Shown here: piece after piece, positions 24,887 through 37,619 of the stretch
Layout: every line of letters starts with the position of its first letter
Numbering within the stretch: position 1 is the first letter of the stretch
NCBI RefSeq assembly: GCF_000003815.2
Contig: NC_049992.1
Coordinates: forward strand, 11,795,434-11,859,433
Source: Branchiostoma floridae
Taxonomy: Eukaryota > Chordata > Leptocardii > Amphioxiformes > Branchiostomatidae
Direction: 5' to 3'
Length of the DNA stretch: 64,000 bases
Translations under genes and position numbers: made by a program
The notes under the pieces: generated by a model
Database searches by the model: none
What the model was told of the DNA's origin: nothing
The model's input: only the letters and a program-made list of their open reading frames with translations

Positions 24887-26560
24887 CACCCCCACCTAAC
24901 TCCTTCTGCTTTTCCCCCTACCCGTTCACCTTTTCCCCCGGACTTCCTCTTAACCCCCGCTGTACTTCATCTGTGCCCCCGTCATTCCTCTTTACCCCCG
25001 GAGTAATTCCGCTTTTCCCCCGCCCTTTTCCTTTTCCCCCAATGGCCGCCGTCAACCCGAATTGCACGTAGTCGACACGAAAATCGTTCGGAAAGTAACA
25101 ATAACGGTTGCGCCACGGAACATGAAATAGCCTATGCTCTAGTACACATTCTGGGCCACCTTTCTGCCAAGTGGCGTTTCACAACTCCTTCCCAGTCTGA
25201 ACTGAAAAGCCATGTGCCGTCAGCAGCGCGTAGTTTGTGGCGCTCCACTACTACTTCCTGGAGGCTGGGTGGTGGATCGCCTGAGGCCGGCGCGCTGTGT
25301 GTGCTATGACGATCGGGCGACTCGCTAAGTTCGGCATTGATAAGGTTACCCCGGGAGTCTACAGGTCGTTCTGTTAAAAGAGGGACACACCGACCCAGGT
25401 TGGAAACAACGCAGGTAAAAGTCCCCGTGTCGATCCGAGGAGCAGGATCGCGCCCGTGAATAGGCGTCTCAGCCCGACCAGCATAGTGGGACCCAACTAT
25501 TTTTTATCTCACTGTGACTTGAATGCTAAGAAACGACAGAGTGCATTTCATAATATACCCTTTATTTTTTTTCACAAACTCGCCATGTGTCCATTTACAG
25601 TACTTCATACATTTCTTGCTACTCGCATGTATTGTACGCCCTGCTGCATTTCGACTGTGTTCGTACACGTTCTGCATGCCATATATCAAAGATCCAGCCA
25701 CCCTTCCTTGAGTTACACTGTTCACAAACAAAATACAAACACACGGTACTGAAACCAAAGCATACGTGACGTGACGTATTAAAGACGCCACAGCCGACAT
25801 TTTATGAAGATTTACATCAAGTGAAAACTTGAAATGCTATATATATATAGCTACATGTATGCACAGGCANNNNNNNNNNNNNNNNNNNNNNNNNNNNNNN
25901 NNNNNNNNNNNNNNNNNNNNNNNNNNNNNNNNNNNNNNNNNNNNNNNNNNNNNNNNNNNNNNNNNNNNNAATAGGGCTGAGACGCCTATTGACGGGCGCG
26001 ATCCTGCTCCTCGGTTCGGCATTCTCTGCCTGTCTGTGAATTGATTCCCGGGGCGCTTTGGACCTCATTCCCATACTATATTGATACCATCACTTCACCA
26101 TTGCATTTATAAGAATTATAAGATTCTGATCTTGTAGCCAAGCCTAATGATTTTCTGAAACGCTGCAAAACCCAGCCACCACTAGTTGCATTTATTTACG
26201 TGGAGCACCACAAGCTACGCGCTGCTAATGGGACATGCTTTTTCAGTTCAGACTGGGAAGGAGTTGTGAAACGCCACTTGGCAGAAAGGTGGCCCAGAAT
26301 GTGTACTAGAGCATAGGCTATTTCATGTTCCGTGGCGCAACCGTTATTGTTACTTTCCGAACGATTTTCGTGTCGACTACGTGCAATTCGGGTTGACGGC
26401 GGCCATTGGGGGAAAAGGAAAAGGGCGGGGGAAAAGCGGAATTACTCTGGGGGTAAAGAGGAATGACGGGGGCACAGATGAAGTACAGCGGGGGTTAAGA
26501 GGAAGTCCGGGGGAAAAGGTGAACGGGTAGGGGGAAAAGCAGAAGGAGGTAGGTGGGGGT
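24887..26560. mobile_element. Long-TIR foldback element with C5-tract arrays (about 1.67 kb with gap)
   Basis: Inverted arms of about 360 bp (24887-25248 and 26200-26560) are nearly identical. A second inverted pair lies inside at about 25435-25480 and 25970-26016, with a gap at 25870-25969 near the centre. GTCCAG directly flanks both ends (24881-24886 and 26561-26566), a possible 6-bp target duplication. The outer arm has at least eight CCCCC tracts in a short space, each typically preceded by TTTT or TTTA. No transposase is seen. Confidence 0.75.
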
Positions 26561-26820
26561 GTCCAGGATCTGTGCCTGTAAATTTCATGCGAGCAAAAAA
26601 CATCTGGTCTAAATGAAACTGAGCACTGACAGCCACAACATTCTATTGCTTTGCGTCCACCTTAAACAGCCTTAAAGAATGACAACAAACCCGTGCCTTT
26701 GCCGAGGCTGGGTAACCGTTCTGCAGCGGGAGCAGAGTGTCTCTCTCGTCGGACGATTCCTGGTCCTCGTCGGTACTCACCACGGCATAGCCCGCTGCAC
26801 TCATCACACCCTGGTCTTAC

Positions 26821-26902
26821 CGCGCATTCTCCTCCAAAACACCACGACTCGACCAGGATATCTGACAGCCTTGTGCTTCCCTGGAGCACTGATTACTAGA
26901 GC
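26821..26902 (-). other. Candidate 5' UTR exon of the ECE-like gene
   Basis: On the minus strand GCGCG is followed by GTAAGACC, a good donor, at 26821. A second possible donor (GTGAGTACC) lies at 26781. The exon could splice to the acceptor directly before ATG 22101. It cannot add coding sequence from its own ATGCGCG, because that frame hits TGA after the junction. The right border is a guess. Confidence 0.3.
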
Positions 26903-29900
26903 TAAAGTCACACCGTGAAAAACTCAGCTCCGACTCAGTTTTAGGCTCAGTTTGAGCGCATGAGCTCGATCAGCGACCCTCAACTTTTAGTGTTCTGGAA
27001 GGGTGAACGCTCTGAATAGACACTAAAACACTCACAGTCTCGCTCCCAATCTCTGTCTGGTATCAGTAAACAAAACCAGGATGTTCCTACGTGGACGACC
27101 GGTGAGAAAGTCGTCAGTTGCCGTGACAAAACACTCCGGTCCACCTGAGCTTCCCATCCCCACTAGGTCTGTTACCTTTGACCTTTTAAGTGGGCGCGTC
27201 GAAATCTGATAGGGGGAGGGACTTTTTCTGAATTTATTTTTACAACATTTTTATTAGTATTGATGTCTTTCAAATAAAACACTACTTACAAGTGTTATCT
27301 CCTGGTATTGATAATATATAACGTTATTTGGGATTTTTCATTTTCTATTGGATTCGCGGTTGTAAAATAGTGTAACAACAGCAATGCCCTGTAACAAAAA
27401 CTAACATGTTACATATTCCCAAGATACAACGTTATGTATTATAGGAATGTTCCACAAAGTAATGTTACATATTACACTTAAGATGGGTGTGCATATTTGC
27501 TAGTATCATATTTCGATATCAAATAATCATACATATTCCAAGACACAAATCATTACCTGGTAAACTGGCGTCTAGTACAAGACCGTACAAATATCGCGTA
27601 ACTTCCTTGTCGCGAAAGTAACGTTAACGTTATCAGTAACTTTCTCCACTGATCATGAACAGATGTTTTGTTATTTTAATGTGGACTAGCTATGGATTTT
27701 TCGGAGCAACCAGGACGGTGGCAACTTGCACCGGCACCCCTATCACTCGCTCAAGCCCCTCCCCCAAAACAAAACACCAAGATTGTCAACAACTTCATCC
27801 AACAGGTGCCGGTCAACAGTTTCGTTCTGTGATTTATACAATCACCTGGAGAAACAAGACTCCAACTTTGTTACAGCTCAAATTTCCGAGCTGCTGTCAA
27901 AATAGGCGGGTCATAAATGTGCCAAATGCCGTGCGTGCTCGGGTCAAGAGACTGCTGCGCGGACGAAACGCCAGTTACGATGACCACTAAGCGGTTTGTA
28001 GTCCAGTTAAGGTTTCCCTCGGGATGCCCATATCAATATTACGACACGTATAATCAATATCATACCACCATACACATTTAACAACCAGTAACCCCTCTAA
28101 TGATTCAGATGAGCTGTCAAACGATTCAGAGAAAGACGGTCTGCCTGTTTACCTTTTTAACTGCTGCGGTGTTAAGTGTCGTCCTGGGAAAAATGGCCTA
28201 CAGGGTCATGTTCAGTCTGATGACAGGAATTAATTCAACCCCCTGCTGTGGATTTGGCGCGCACGTCGTTTGTCCGTGGGCGGAATTTGACGTACCCCCT
28301 TAAGAGGGCCCCTTCACAGTCCCGAACAGGAGGCGTGAGCGCCGGCTGTATGAGTATGGAGTCTCAACAGGAAAACCTCACGTGATATTGCTACTGCATG
28401 TTTATGGATGGCAAAGGAGAGTGGTCTGGAAATATTTGTCTATAGGGGCGTATAGCCGTTTGCGCCGACAGGCTCTGATGAAGCTATAAGTATTGAGTAT
28501 GCACCACTTGAGCACTGGGCCATTTAAATCTAATAAGTGGTTTGTCGTACATTTATTCAGTTCTTCCTTAATTTATTAGAGCTTTTCATGAAGAACAGCG
28601 CCACGGTGCCCTTAAAGCAGCCCCTTCAGATTTATGGCTTGAGGACCAAAGTGTACATACGTACACGTGTTCTGTACAGACCAAAACTGTAACGCCAACA
28701 ACATGCTGTCGTGCCATGTACAGTATCTACACCAGTAACAGCTGTGTGTGAGGAGAACATTACTAACTCACTGTAGCGATCGTTGGTGTTGTACAACAGG
28801 TGGAAACTCTCTCAGTTAAGTTTACATTCCATTTTATGACGGCAGATTTTTCAAAAGGTTGTAGAGAATCTGTCACTAAAGCAATGCCGTGACCATCAAA
28901 AGGTATTTTCGTTACTATGCACATTGGGTTTCACGTGCTTTGACTATAGCTACTAGTATTTCTCGTGCCTCTTCATGATCTTAACTCCCTGAATGAAGAG
29001 AGGACATTTCCCTAGCCGCCGCGCGAAAATGTCAGACATGTGTCTCCCATCGCAGCTGCTGCCACAAGTGACAAATAATAGCTTACTTGGAATATCTAAA
29101 CTCAGAAACTGATATGCAAGAACGCGCATTACTCGGATAGCTAGACGGCTAAATGCGGTCTGGGTTTTATTACCTAATGCTGGGCTCACGAACTCACGAC
29201 ACGAGATCGTAAATATTGTTGAACCGCATGTGCAGTTACCCCGGTTACTAATCTTTTGTATCATGTTTTTCAATTGGTTTCCCACCACGACATCCCTGTA
29301 ACCATATTTGAGTAATAACTTCTCTCCATATTGAATGTTTGACGCCACCGTGTCGTATTTCGTGTCTCGTTAACGTGCTTTCAGAGTCTGACAGAAATGG
29401 ACCAGTGATGTAGAAAATTTCTGACCACGTGCGACGTCAAATAGCAATTCCTTATAATAAAAAAAACGTTTTCCCTAAAGCAATAGCAGTGCTTGCCCGG
29501 ATGAGGACATTAATTGATAACTACAGACAGTATGACCTTGGGAAAAGTGGCCAGCATTCCAAAGTTGGAAGTTGAACTTGTTTTGAACTTCGTTTGTCAC
29601 GTAAAAAGAGCGAAGTAAACGACTCAACTATCAGGAAAATGTAAACTTGCGACATCTGGCGACACCTCAGACCCTGGTAGACTGTCACGTTTCTTGATAC
29701 TGCTAGGATTATGTGACAACGTTGTGACTGTATTGGCCATATATGAGATATACATGAAAACTATACCCTTCTTCTTTCGAAAGTAGGAACAGTGATGGTG
29801 TACATGCCTTTTGCGGACTTTAACCGTTTTGTTACTTGTCAGAAATCCTTCAAGGTTTTCTAGCTTTTTCATCTTGTGATAGTCATATGGATGACAAGCG

Positions 29901-31181
29901 AACTCTTCTCATATCACAAGCATTTTTCGCCGTGTGTACCAATTTAATCCTATGAATGCCATATGTTCTTTATGGTTGATCATGGATAATAGTGTCATAT
30001 TGCCTACGTGGGCCGTCTGCTTGTAGCCTGTCCGTTTAAGGTTGCTTGTTGACGATGCTAGTATTGCTGAGAAAGTTACTGACAGAACACAAGACTCCAG
30101 CAGACTTAATGTGGCTATGATAATAGCCCAGGACGTGCGCATTTCCCTGGATCCACCGACTGATATTATTCTATTTGTGCACGTTTCTGGGATTTACTTT
30201 CAGCCGTTCCAAGTCCAGATGAGACTGCAAGTCTAGACCAGGAAATACCGCATATTAACGTCAGCCGTGACTTTCAGACAAAATACTTTGATCCCATATA
30301 GTCCTCCCAATAGCTTTGAAATGTCAACGACAGCATGTGTCGCGTTTGTTTTTCGATTGAGATTTTTCTTTCACAATGGCGTCAAGAATGTCAGAAATCG
30401 TTCGTGCTTCGTAGTAAAAACGCCACTCTGCAACTACGGTTGTAGCTGCAGCACATGACACAGATTGACTCAGTAGTACATATTAAAGTACTGGGGTTGA
30501 CCAATAGCTTTACGTAATGCCACGATGTCGTCTTTCATGCTCATTCTCCCTCTCCTTCCATCCATCATTTACTCTCTTCCTTGGACCATGCCATCATTCT
30601 GTTTGGTCAGCTGAAGTTGTCAATCAAAATTCGGATACGAAACATTTCTTCCACCTTTATACATGTAGTAGAATGATCGCTCAGGTTCCCATGTCAGCAT
30701 TTCATAAAATTGTAATTTATGAACATGTGGTTATGATCTGCATATTTACAATAACGAATCGGGGCGCGTTTGTAATACACCTCCATACAAGGATGCAGCA
30801 TTAAGTTAACCTTCCGATTGGCACTGAGATTGAGATTCACAAAAACAGTCTCCATGCAGAACCGATCCTCAACCTTGCATTGTCATGGCCGGAAGTACAT
30901 TTGAGCTACCAATCGTCACCCAAAGCCACCCCATACATCAAAAAGCGGTGCTGATGCTGTGTCTAGAGTTTCGCAAACGATCCTCTCATATGTCCCAGCG
31001 TTTCCAGAACTACGTCATCACCAAACCGAGAAGAGTAATTGAAAACGTAAATCGAATCGCGGTCATCTCCGCAGGTTCTCGTCAGTAACGCTGGCGCTTA
31101 TGTTCTTGCGTGCTTGAAGTAAATTGAGATACAGATCTCCTAATTACAAAAGAAACAAGGTATGTTGTTTTAGCAAGTAGG
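26903..31181. other. Stretch without recognisable genes
   Basis: Mixed-composition sequence with only short unconnected reading frames. The longest is minus strand 29348-28953, 131 codons, which resembles no family I recognise and has no splice context. Promoter-proximal DNA of the ECE-like gene probably lies near 26.9-27.2 kb. Confidence 0.4.
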
Positions 31182-31627
31182 TGTTGATCAGCCAACCCAT
31201 CAATCTCTATAGGTGATGGTCGGATGACTCTGATCGTTTATCATGTAGACCTTACTATCCATGTAGAGGAACACAGTACAGTCACGACTTCTAGGGTTAC
31301 CTAGCTTTTGATCCAACATTAGTGAAGGTCGATTCGTGATTTTTAACTGAGAATACGCCGGGGAAGGAAAAATGCCGGGGGCAAGTACAAGCTTCCCGGC
31401 ATATATTCCTTTCCCGGCATTTTCCTTTCGCGGCATATTTTCCTTCTCCGGTGTATTCTCAGTTAAAAATCGCGAATCGACCTACACTAATGTTGGATCA
31501 AAAGCTAGGTAACCCTAGAAGTCGTGACTGTACTGTGTTCCTCTACATGGATAGTAAGGTCTACATGATAAACGATCAGAGTCATCCGACCATCACCTAT
31601 AGAGATTGATGGGTTGGCTGATCAACA
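31182..31627. mobile_element. Foldback palindrome with CCGGCAT motifs
   Basis: Arms of about 200 bp (31182-31381 and 31428-31627) are close to perfect inverted copies; the outer end reads TGTTGATCAGCCAACCC. The inner part has repeated TGCCGGG/CCCGGCA motifs. The right end touches an assembly gap (31628-31727), so a target duplication cannot be checked. Confidence 0.8.
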
Positions 31628-31727
31628 NNNNNNNNNNNNNNNNNNNNNNNNNNNNNNNNNNNNNNNNNNNNNNNNNNNNNNNNNNNNNNNNNNNNNNNNN
31701 NNNNNNNNNNNNNNNNNNNNNNNNNNN

Positions 31728-33778
31728 AAAAAAGTGGGGAATTGGGATTTTTTTTCCTTTTCTCCCTCCGTCCTCATCCCAATCAATAAAAAAAAAAAAC
31801 TTTACGCCCAATGCCCCAAGGAGAGGCCGGGTAAAAGGAGGCTATCGTTCCAGTCGTTTTTGAGTTATCTTGTTGACAGACTGAAACATACACACACACA
31901 AACACTACCGAAAAATATAACTTCCGTGACGCATTTCATGGAGGTAATAAAAAAGAACGGCAACTGTAACTCATTGATGATTGGACAATTTTATTTGCTT
32001 GGTTTGGACATGCTCAACAATCAACATCGTTAAACATTGAAGGCAGTACTTCCCAATACACCTAGGTGGCACTGCAGGTTAGTGCCGTTGGGCTGTTTCA
32101 TTTGTTACATATACAGGGTCCAATGTTATTCCATCTATCTGTGACGTCTTGAATGGAAACATTGTACATTTTCTCACAATATTGGCGTTTTGGGTTGTCT
32201 TAACTTTTTGGATACAAAAATACCCGATGCTAAATCACAGCAAAGCGTTTTCAATAACAAAATGATCGACCAAATGATGAACCCTACGTGCGCAATGCCC
32301 TGATTTACCTGACGATTCTGTGTTGTCTTCACAGGCCAGGGAAATAAATGAAAGAAATATGAAATGATGACGAAGCCATATGCATTTTGTCATCTGTGCG
32401 TCTGCCCTTATCCTTTTTGTTCAATGTCCGTTAAACTGTGTCTCTGTCTGGAACAATCGAAGGCTTCTTTCTGTCAAAATTAGCTCCGCTCCAGTTGTTT
32501 GATATTTGCGCAATGATGTATTTTCACGAGAATTATTTCCTAAATTCTATATTTACATTAATTTCACATGGCATCATTCTCCATTTTTTTTTCACCAAAT
32601 TCAGAAAATGCCACATGTATGCATCTGCTTCATCGGTAACCCACCCTGTCCATTATCGTGACTTTCCGCCCACAGGACAGAACTTATTTCTATAAGCAAG
32701 AATAGCTACATAGTGTGCCGGAGCCACGATACCTTTGGGCGGAGCTCATTTTTATAGTCTGTGTACTTTAGTATGTCATTCACGTTCTTCATTCTCCCAA
32801 TTCACCCCATACCTCGTAGTCCTCTTAAAGGCCCAAGTCTAATCCCTCTAAAGGAACCCCCATCTTCTGTTTTCATCTGCTTCCCACAGGCCTAGGGATA
32901 ATAAAGACTAAATAGAAGCTATGTTTGTAACGTCATCGCACGCCGGGAAAAGGTCAACATAAAAAGGTAATGTGCGACTGCTGCTCTAAGTGAGGGGCTG
33001 AGTTAATAGCCGCATAAATAAAGGTTGTCTTAAGAATTGCATCCCTCCATACATACGTATCTTAATGGACACAACTGAACACATTTGTCCAGTTGGAGTA
33101 CCACGCCGAAGGTCGGTTATACTGACACCGAATATGTCTAGATACAGACACGGATCCAGGAATTCATAGCAGCTCGGTATCATTATCTACTACAGTGTGC
33201 AATTATGCATAGCGTTACAATTAATTTCAAATCAAACCTCTATGTCACGCGCAGTAAAAATGTTGACAAAATTACGTGCTCTACTTTTATTCACAAATGG
33301 ACACTTAAAAGGAAAAGGATGAAACCTGATTTTGTTTTACTTTCTCTACACAACAGAAGCTCGTAAAAATCTCTGTGCGACCTTAACTGGCACCACAGTG
33401 ACACATAGAGCTAGAGTAAGCCCTTCATACAGGACCTCCAGCGACATAAAACCTACTAGATATTGTTGAGTGTTGTCTCTTATAAACGATTATAGTAGGG
33501 CTTTAAAGTATTTGATCATAAAGACAACACTGCACCTCTTGTCTCCAGATATCTGGATGTAGTTATGAACTGAATGTATTACTAGTATCTGCATCATATC
33601 GGACGATCAATATGACATGCATGTATCTTTATGCAGATATAAGAGTGGCGGACGAAATAACCTCAAACTAAAGGACTGGATCTCAGCTTAAAAGTTGTTA
33701 AATCTTCAAGTTGACTTTAATATTACTTGTCTGTTGCCACAAGGCGTAAAGGGAATTGCCTGGTTATCCCAATTCTCC
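31728..33778. other. Stretch without recognisable genes
   Basis: Sequence right of the gap starts with homopolymer-rich, possibly low-quality bases (31728-31805). No exons, RNA genes or clear elements were found. Confidence 0.4.
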
Positions 33779-33885
33779 TAGCCTGGAATCCAGCCGTGTT
33801 GTGCTTTGGTCGCTCTGCTTTCTGCGTTGTCAGGAAGCGTAACTCTGGGCGCGACTCAAGCACAGCACGGCTGGATTCCAGGCTA
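33779..33885. mobile_element. TAGYCTG-family MITE, copy 2 (107 bp)
   Basis: About 27-bp terminal inverted repeats starting TAGCCTGGAATCCAGCCGTG. A perfect 9-bp duplication, CAATTCTCC, flanks both sides (33770-33778 and 33886-33894). Far too short to code for anything. Confidence 0.9.
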
Positions 33886-34104
33886 CAATTCTCCTGTATC
33901 TATGTCAGACTGTGACTTAATAGTAGCTGTATAATTTTTGATTACCAAACCCTCTATGGTTATGAGCACAGCACGTGTTCTGTTTGTTATAGACAGATTT
34001 GTGTACACAATCTATTTATACAAATGTATTGAAAGTTAATGGTTGAACTCAAATCGGAACGACATATTGCACACTGTTATCTACAGAGCAAAATTATAGA
34101 TGTA

Positions 34105-34942
34105 ATTATAGATGGCTTATGGAGTTCAATCCGGATAAATGTTATATCATGCACATAACAAACAAACGAACCCCAAATGTATCCCCCTACCAGTTCTGTG
34201 GTCAGACATTAGCAACCACAAAAACCCACCCATACCTCGGTGTTACATTAACAACTGGACTGAAGTGGGGTGTCCATGTTAACAAAATAACAACCAAGGC
34301 TAAACAGACACTGGGAGTAATCAAACGCAACTTGTGGGCATGCCCAGCCAGGGTAAAATCACTTGCATACACGTCACTGGTAAGACCAAATCTTGAATAT
34401 GCTGCAACAGTATGGGATCCGTATACAAAGAAAGACAAAGATAAACTGGAAAGGGTACAGAACCAAGCTGCCAGATTCTGTACAAACAACTACAGCAGAG
34501 ATGCTAGTGTTACCAAAATGAAAACAGATCTGCAGTGGACATCACTTGAAGACAGGAGGAAAATGTCCAGACTTTGTATGATGTACAAAATGACCAATAA
34601 ACTGGTGGACGTTCCGACTGATAAGTATCTAACACCAGCTCAAAAAAGAACTAGAAACAGTCATGCTTTCAAGTACCAGAGTTACCAACCTAGGATTGAT
34701 GTGTTCAAAAATTCCTATTTCCCCAGAACTATTGTAGAGTGGAATATGTTATCACCAAGCACAGTAGGGGCGTCTTCTCTGGATAGTTTCAGAGAACACT
34801 TGCATATAGATGTGCAAAAGGTAGGTGTGATGAGTCGTTCAGTGTAATATAACCAGCTGCTGCCGCGCCGCGTGCCTGCGAAGCTGGTGTGTTACGCCGA
34901 AGGGCGGTTATACCGGCTATATTGATACAGATACAGATACAG
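34105..34942 (+). mobile_element. 5'-truncated CR1-like LINE: end of reverse transcriptase ORF plus tail
   Basis: The open frame from about 34110 to stop 34847 encodes the region after the catalytic RT core (MEFNPDKC, YLGVTL, LVRPNLEYAATVWDP, then ERVQNQAARF), as in CR1/Jockey-type elements. The catalytic YADD/FADD part is missing because of 5' truncation. The stop is followed by a tail (34848-34922) shared with 19781 and 56176, and then by GATACA repeats (34923-34942), a typical short-repeat LINE end. Confidence 0.85.
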
Positions 34943-37496
34943 AAGTCGAAGAAATAAAAAAAATATATAAGGTGGATATTTGTTTGAAGACTATCATTGA
35001 TCACAGTAAGGTTGCTTTGCTCCTACACGATACAAACTGCGTTATCAAGAAATATAGACTTATTGTTATGTCGCTATTTTTATGTTGCCATGCATTGTTA
35101 GGTATTGCATATGTTATCGGCACATCTAATATTAAAGGTAATGCCATTGCCTACCCACGTTAGTCGCTATCCAGCCGTTTCATGACTAGGTATGACTTCA
35201 ATCAGATGTGCAACATTATAACAGACGCCGCTATAACCATGACTTCAGGCGATCCATTAAAGAAGATTCTGACCGCTACAATATAGTCTATAATCGTCTT
35301 ACATGTAGGTAATGGCCACCTGTTAATGCTGTGGGCCGATACGGGTCGCTCGGTTACACTACAAGGTATCAGGACAATAAAAGACCCATGTTGCTGCTGT
35401 ACCATCGTGTACGTTTCACCTCTAATGAAATTCTCTGCCATATGAGGAAAAAGCGGTTAATAACGACGTGCAAAGCTGGGGCAAGCTAATGGTCGCTTGG
35501 CTGCTGCGCTGGGTGCTGAAAACCGTGTCGCTATTGCAACCCAGTGCCATCCGCTCAATCAATGAAAACTGATCTCAGCGTATGGCCAGGATTAACAGAA
35601 AATAATGGAACAATTACAGGAATAACAATGCTTTCATGGCATGTTAGGGCATACTCACGTTTTTCAGTGGCAATGAATTCATCCTTTCCGGACGGACCAG
35701 GGCGGAGACGGGTTGTGTGCCAGTGCGCAGCTGCGGGACTGGGCGCTCTTCCTCCGTGCATGCAAATCAACTGTTTGGTGATAAAAATATTCTTTGATGG
35801 TACAAGAAAGGGCCCAAAATAGAAGCAGCAGGGAGTACTTTTCCTCAAAGCCTCGCCGGGTTTCCAAATTACTTGTCAAACTAGGCTCTAGAAAATTGAG
35901 ATAATTGACAACAAAGTCAAAGATGGCGGCCGGGGAAATCAAAGAGCAATCGTCTATACACGGGGGGAATATCTTGAGGGAACCAGTTAGTTATTATTAC
36001 AGCATATGGTGTCTTGTGAAAACAGTTATGTCTGCCTTGAAATGCCACATTTAAGCGACCTTTCAATTTCATGTAATAGTACGCACAGTCGTCATCATTG
36101 AAAACGTCTGACATAGCTATTGTACAAGGTTTAGATGGGAAATGTATGTTTGATAAAAGAATATTGGCGCGCGTCCAAACATGCATAGTCATTACATTAC
36201 AATTACTGAGTCTGAAAAACAAGCTTTGTAAGTATTGTCTATAATGACAGCAGGCAGGCACTGTCTAGCAATCCATTTAAAGGGTATGGACGGTGAATCC
36301 ATGAGAATCGCTGTATAAATGTACAAGGTGCACTTACCTGATTGACAAAGGGACATAGATAAACCCCATAGAAAAGGACAAAATTAAATTCATGATGGAA
36401 ACCAACCATCTAGTGCTTTTAGATTATATTGGCCTCATTGTCTTATAGGAAGAACGAAGTAAAGGGAGGACCAACTATAGAGACACAAGCATAATGATCG
36501 CTAGCACGTGCACACGCACATGGGACCTCGTGTGAAAGAAAAAATGGGGCTCGAGGAAGGTAGATCTTACGTTAATGATTAATAACCATGTGGCTGATAA
36601 GAGACATATTGAGTTTTGCCATGCATTATTTATCTGGAAGTAGCTAGGACTTTAAACCCTATATGTCAACCGTGTGACTGCAATCACTGGAACTAACCAA
36701 AAACATTTCTTTCTTAGCATTGTTGATCAAGATTGAATATGAAAACTGCAATTAAAAGTGAAAGCAGACAACACATTGCATTAAAAATGCTTTCTAGCTT
36801 TGTCTTTATTCCTCTCGGCAAGATAGGTGGACATGGTACAATTGGAACAAATCATTGTCACACAAAATCATCAACTACACCACAATGCAGATACTATACC
36901 TCCACCTCATTGTAGCAATATGCTTTCTTTTTCAAATTGCATAGACAAAACATTCAAACATTCACGACAAAGGTATTATGTAAGGCTGGAACTACAGTTT
37001 ACGTGTACGGTTTGGTCCTTGGGACATTTAGCACCTCTAAATGTTATTGTGATTCCCGTGGAAGATGTTGAAAATACAGACATTCTGACTACACTAACAG
37101 CAAACATTTTCTCCACTGACCTAGAACATATCTGTCTATGAATTATAGGAATATTTAATTCTTCACTGTTTTGCAATTCTTCACTATTGTGCATTTTTAG
37201 TAGCAAAGTTGCAAACTAGCACCAGCAGTGGCATTAAGATTGACATGTGAATTCAAATGTATTGGGTTAATGTAACCAACTCGCTACCACAAATTTTACA
37301 TGGCAAGACTGCATTCATTCCAAAACTATGGTACATTTCCTATTAGAAAATGATGTAAAACTTGACATTTTACTTACTACTCAGCATTCTGACACCATAG
37401 AAAAGTACAGATTATTAATGCTATTAGCATTGAGGATTTCAGTCAACTGTATACAATATCCAGTAAAGTTGTGCCTGTGATTTCCTTCTATTTTCT
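34943..37496. other. Stretch without recognisable genes
   Basis: No exon, RNA gene or element boundary identified. A minus-strand AATAAA (TTTATT near 36805) could be a distal poly(A) signal for CPTP if its 3' UTR is about 3 kb, but this is speculative. Confidence 0.35.
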
Positions 37497-37505
37497 CTAG
37501 ATTAC

Positions 37506-37610
37506 TAGCCTGATTAAATCTCGCTTATAGCAGCCCGCCAAACATCCGCCCGCTCCGCGGGGAGGGGCCAGTTACAGCCCTGGACAGCGGAGTTTCTGTT
37601 ACACAGACTA
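37506..37610. mobile_element. TAGYCTG-family MITE, copy 3 (105 bp)
   Basis: Starts TAGCCTG and ends CAGACTA, with a perfect 9-bp duplication CTAGATTAC on both sides (37497-37505 and 37611-37619). The interior is G/C-rich (CCGCCCGCTCCGCGGGGAGG), unlike copy 2, so the family is defined by its ends and its target-site size. Confidence 0.8.
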
Positions 37611-37619
37611 CTAGATTAC

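Noticed and set aside
26821-26828. ATGCGCG as the true translation start of the ECE-like gene
   Set aside because: Spliced to the exon at 22101 it reads into TGA within a few codons; the ATG at 22101 gives the family-like N-terminus.
27655-27990. Plus-strand open frame of 111 codons with a hydrophobic start
   Set aside because: Looks like a possible secreted peptide but the remainder has low-complexity composition and no splice or family support.
28953-29348. Minus-strand open frame of 131 codons
   Set aside because: No recognisable domain and no matching exons nearby; compatible with chance.
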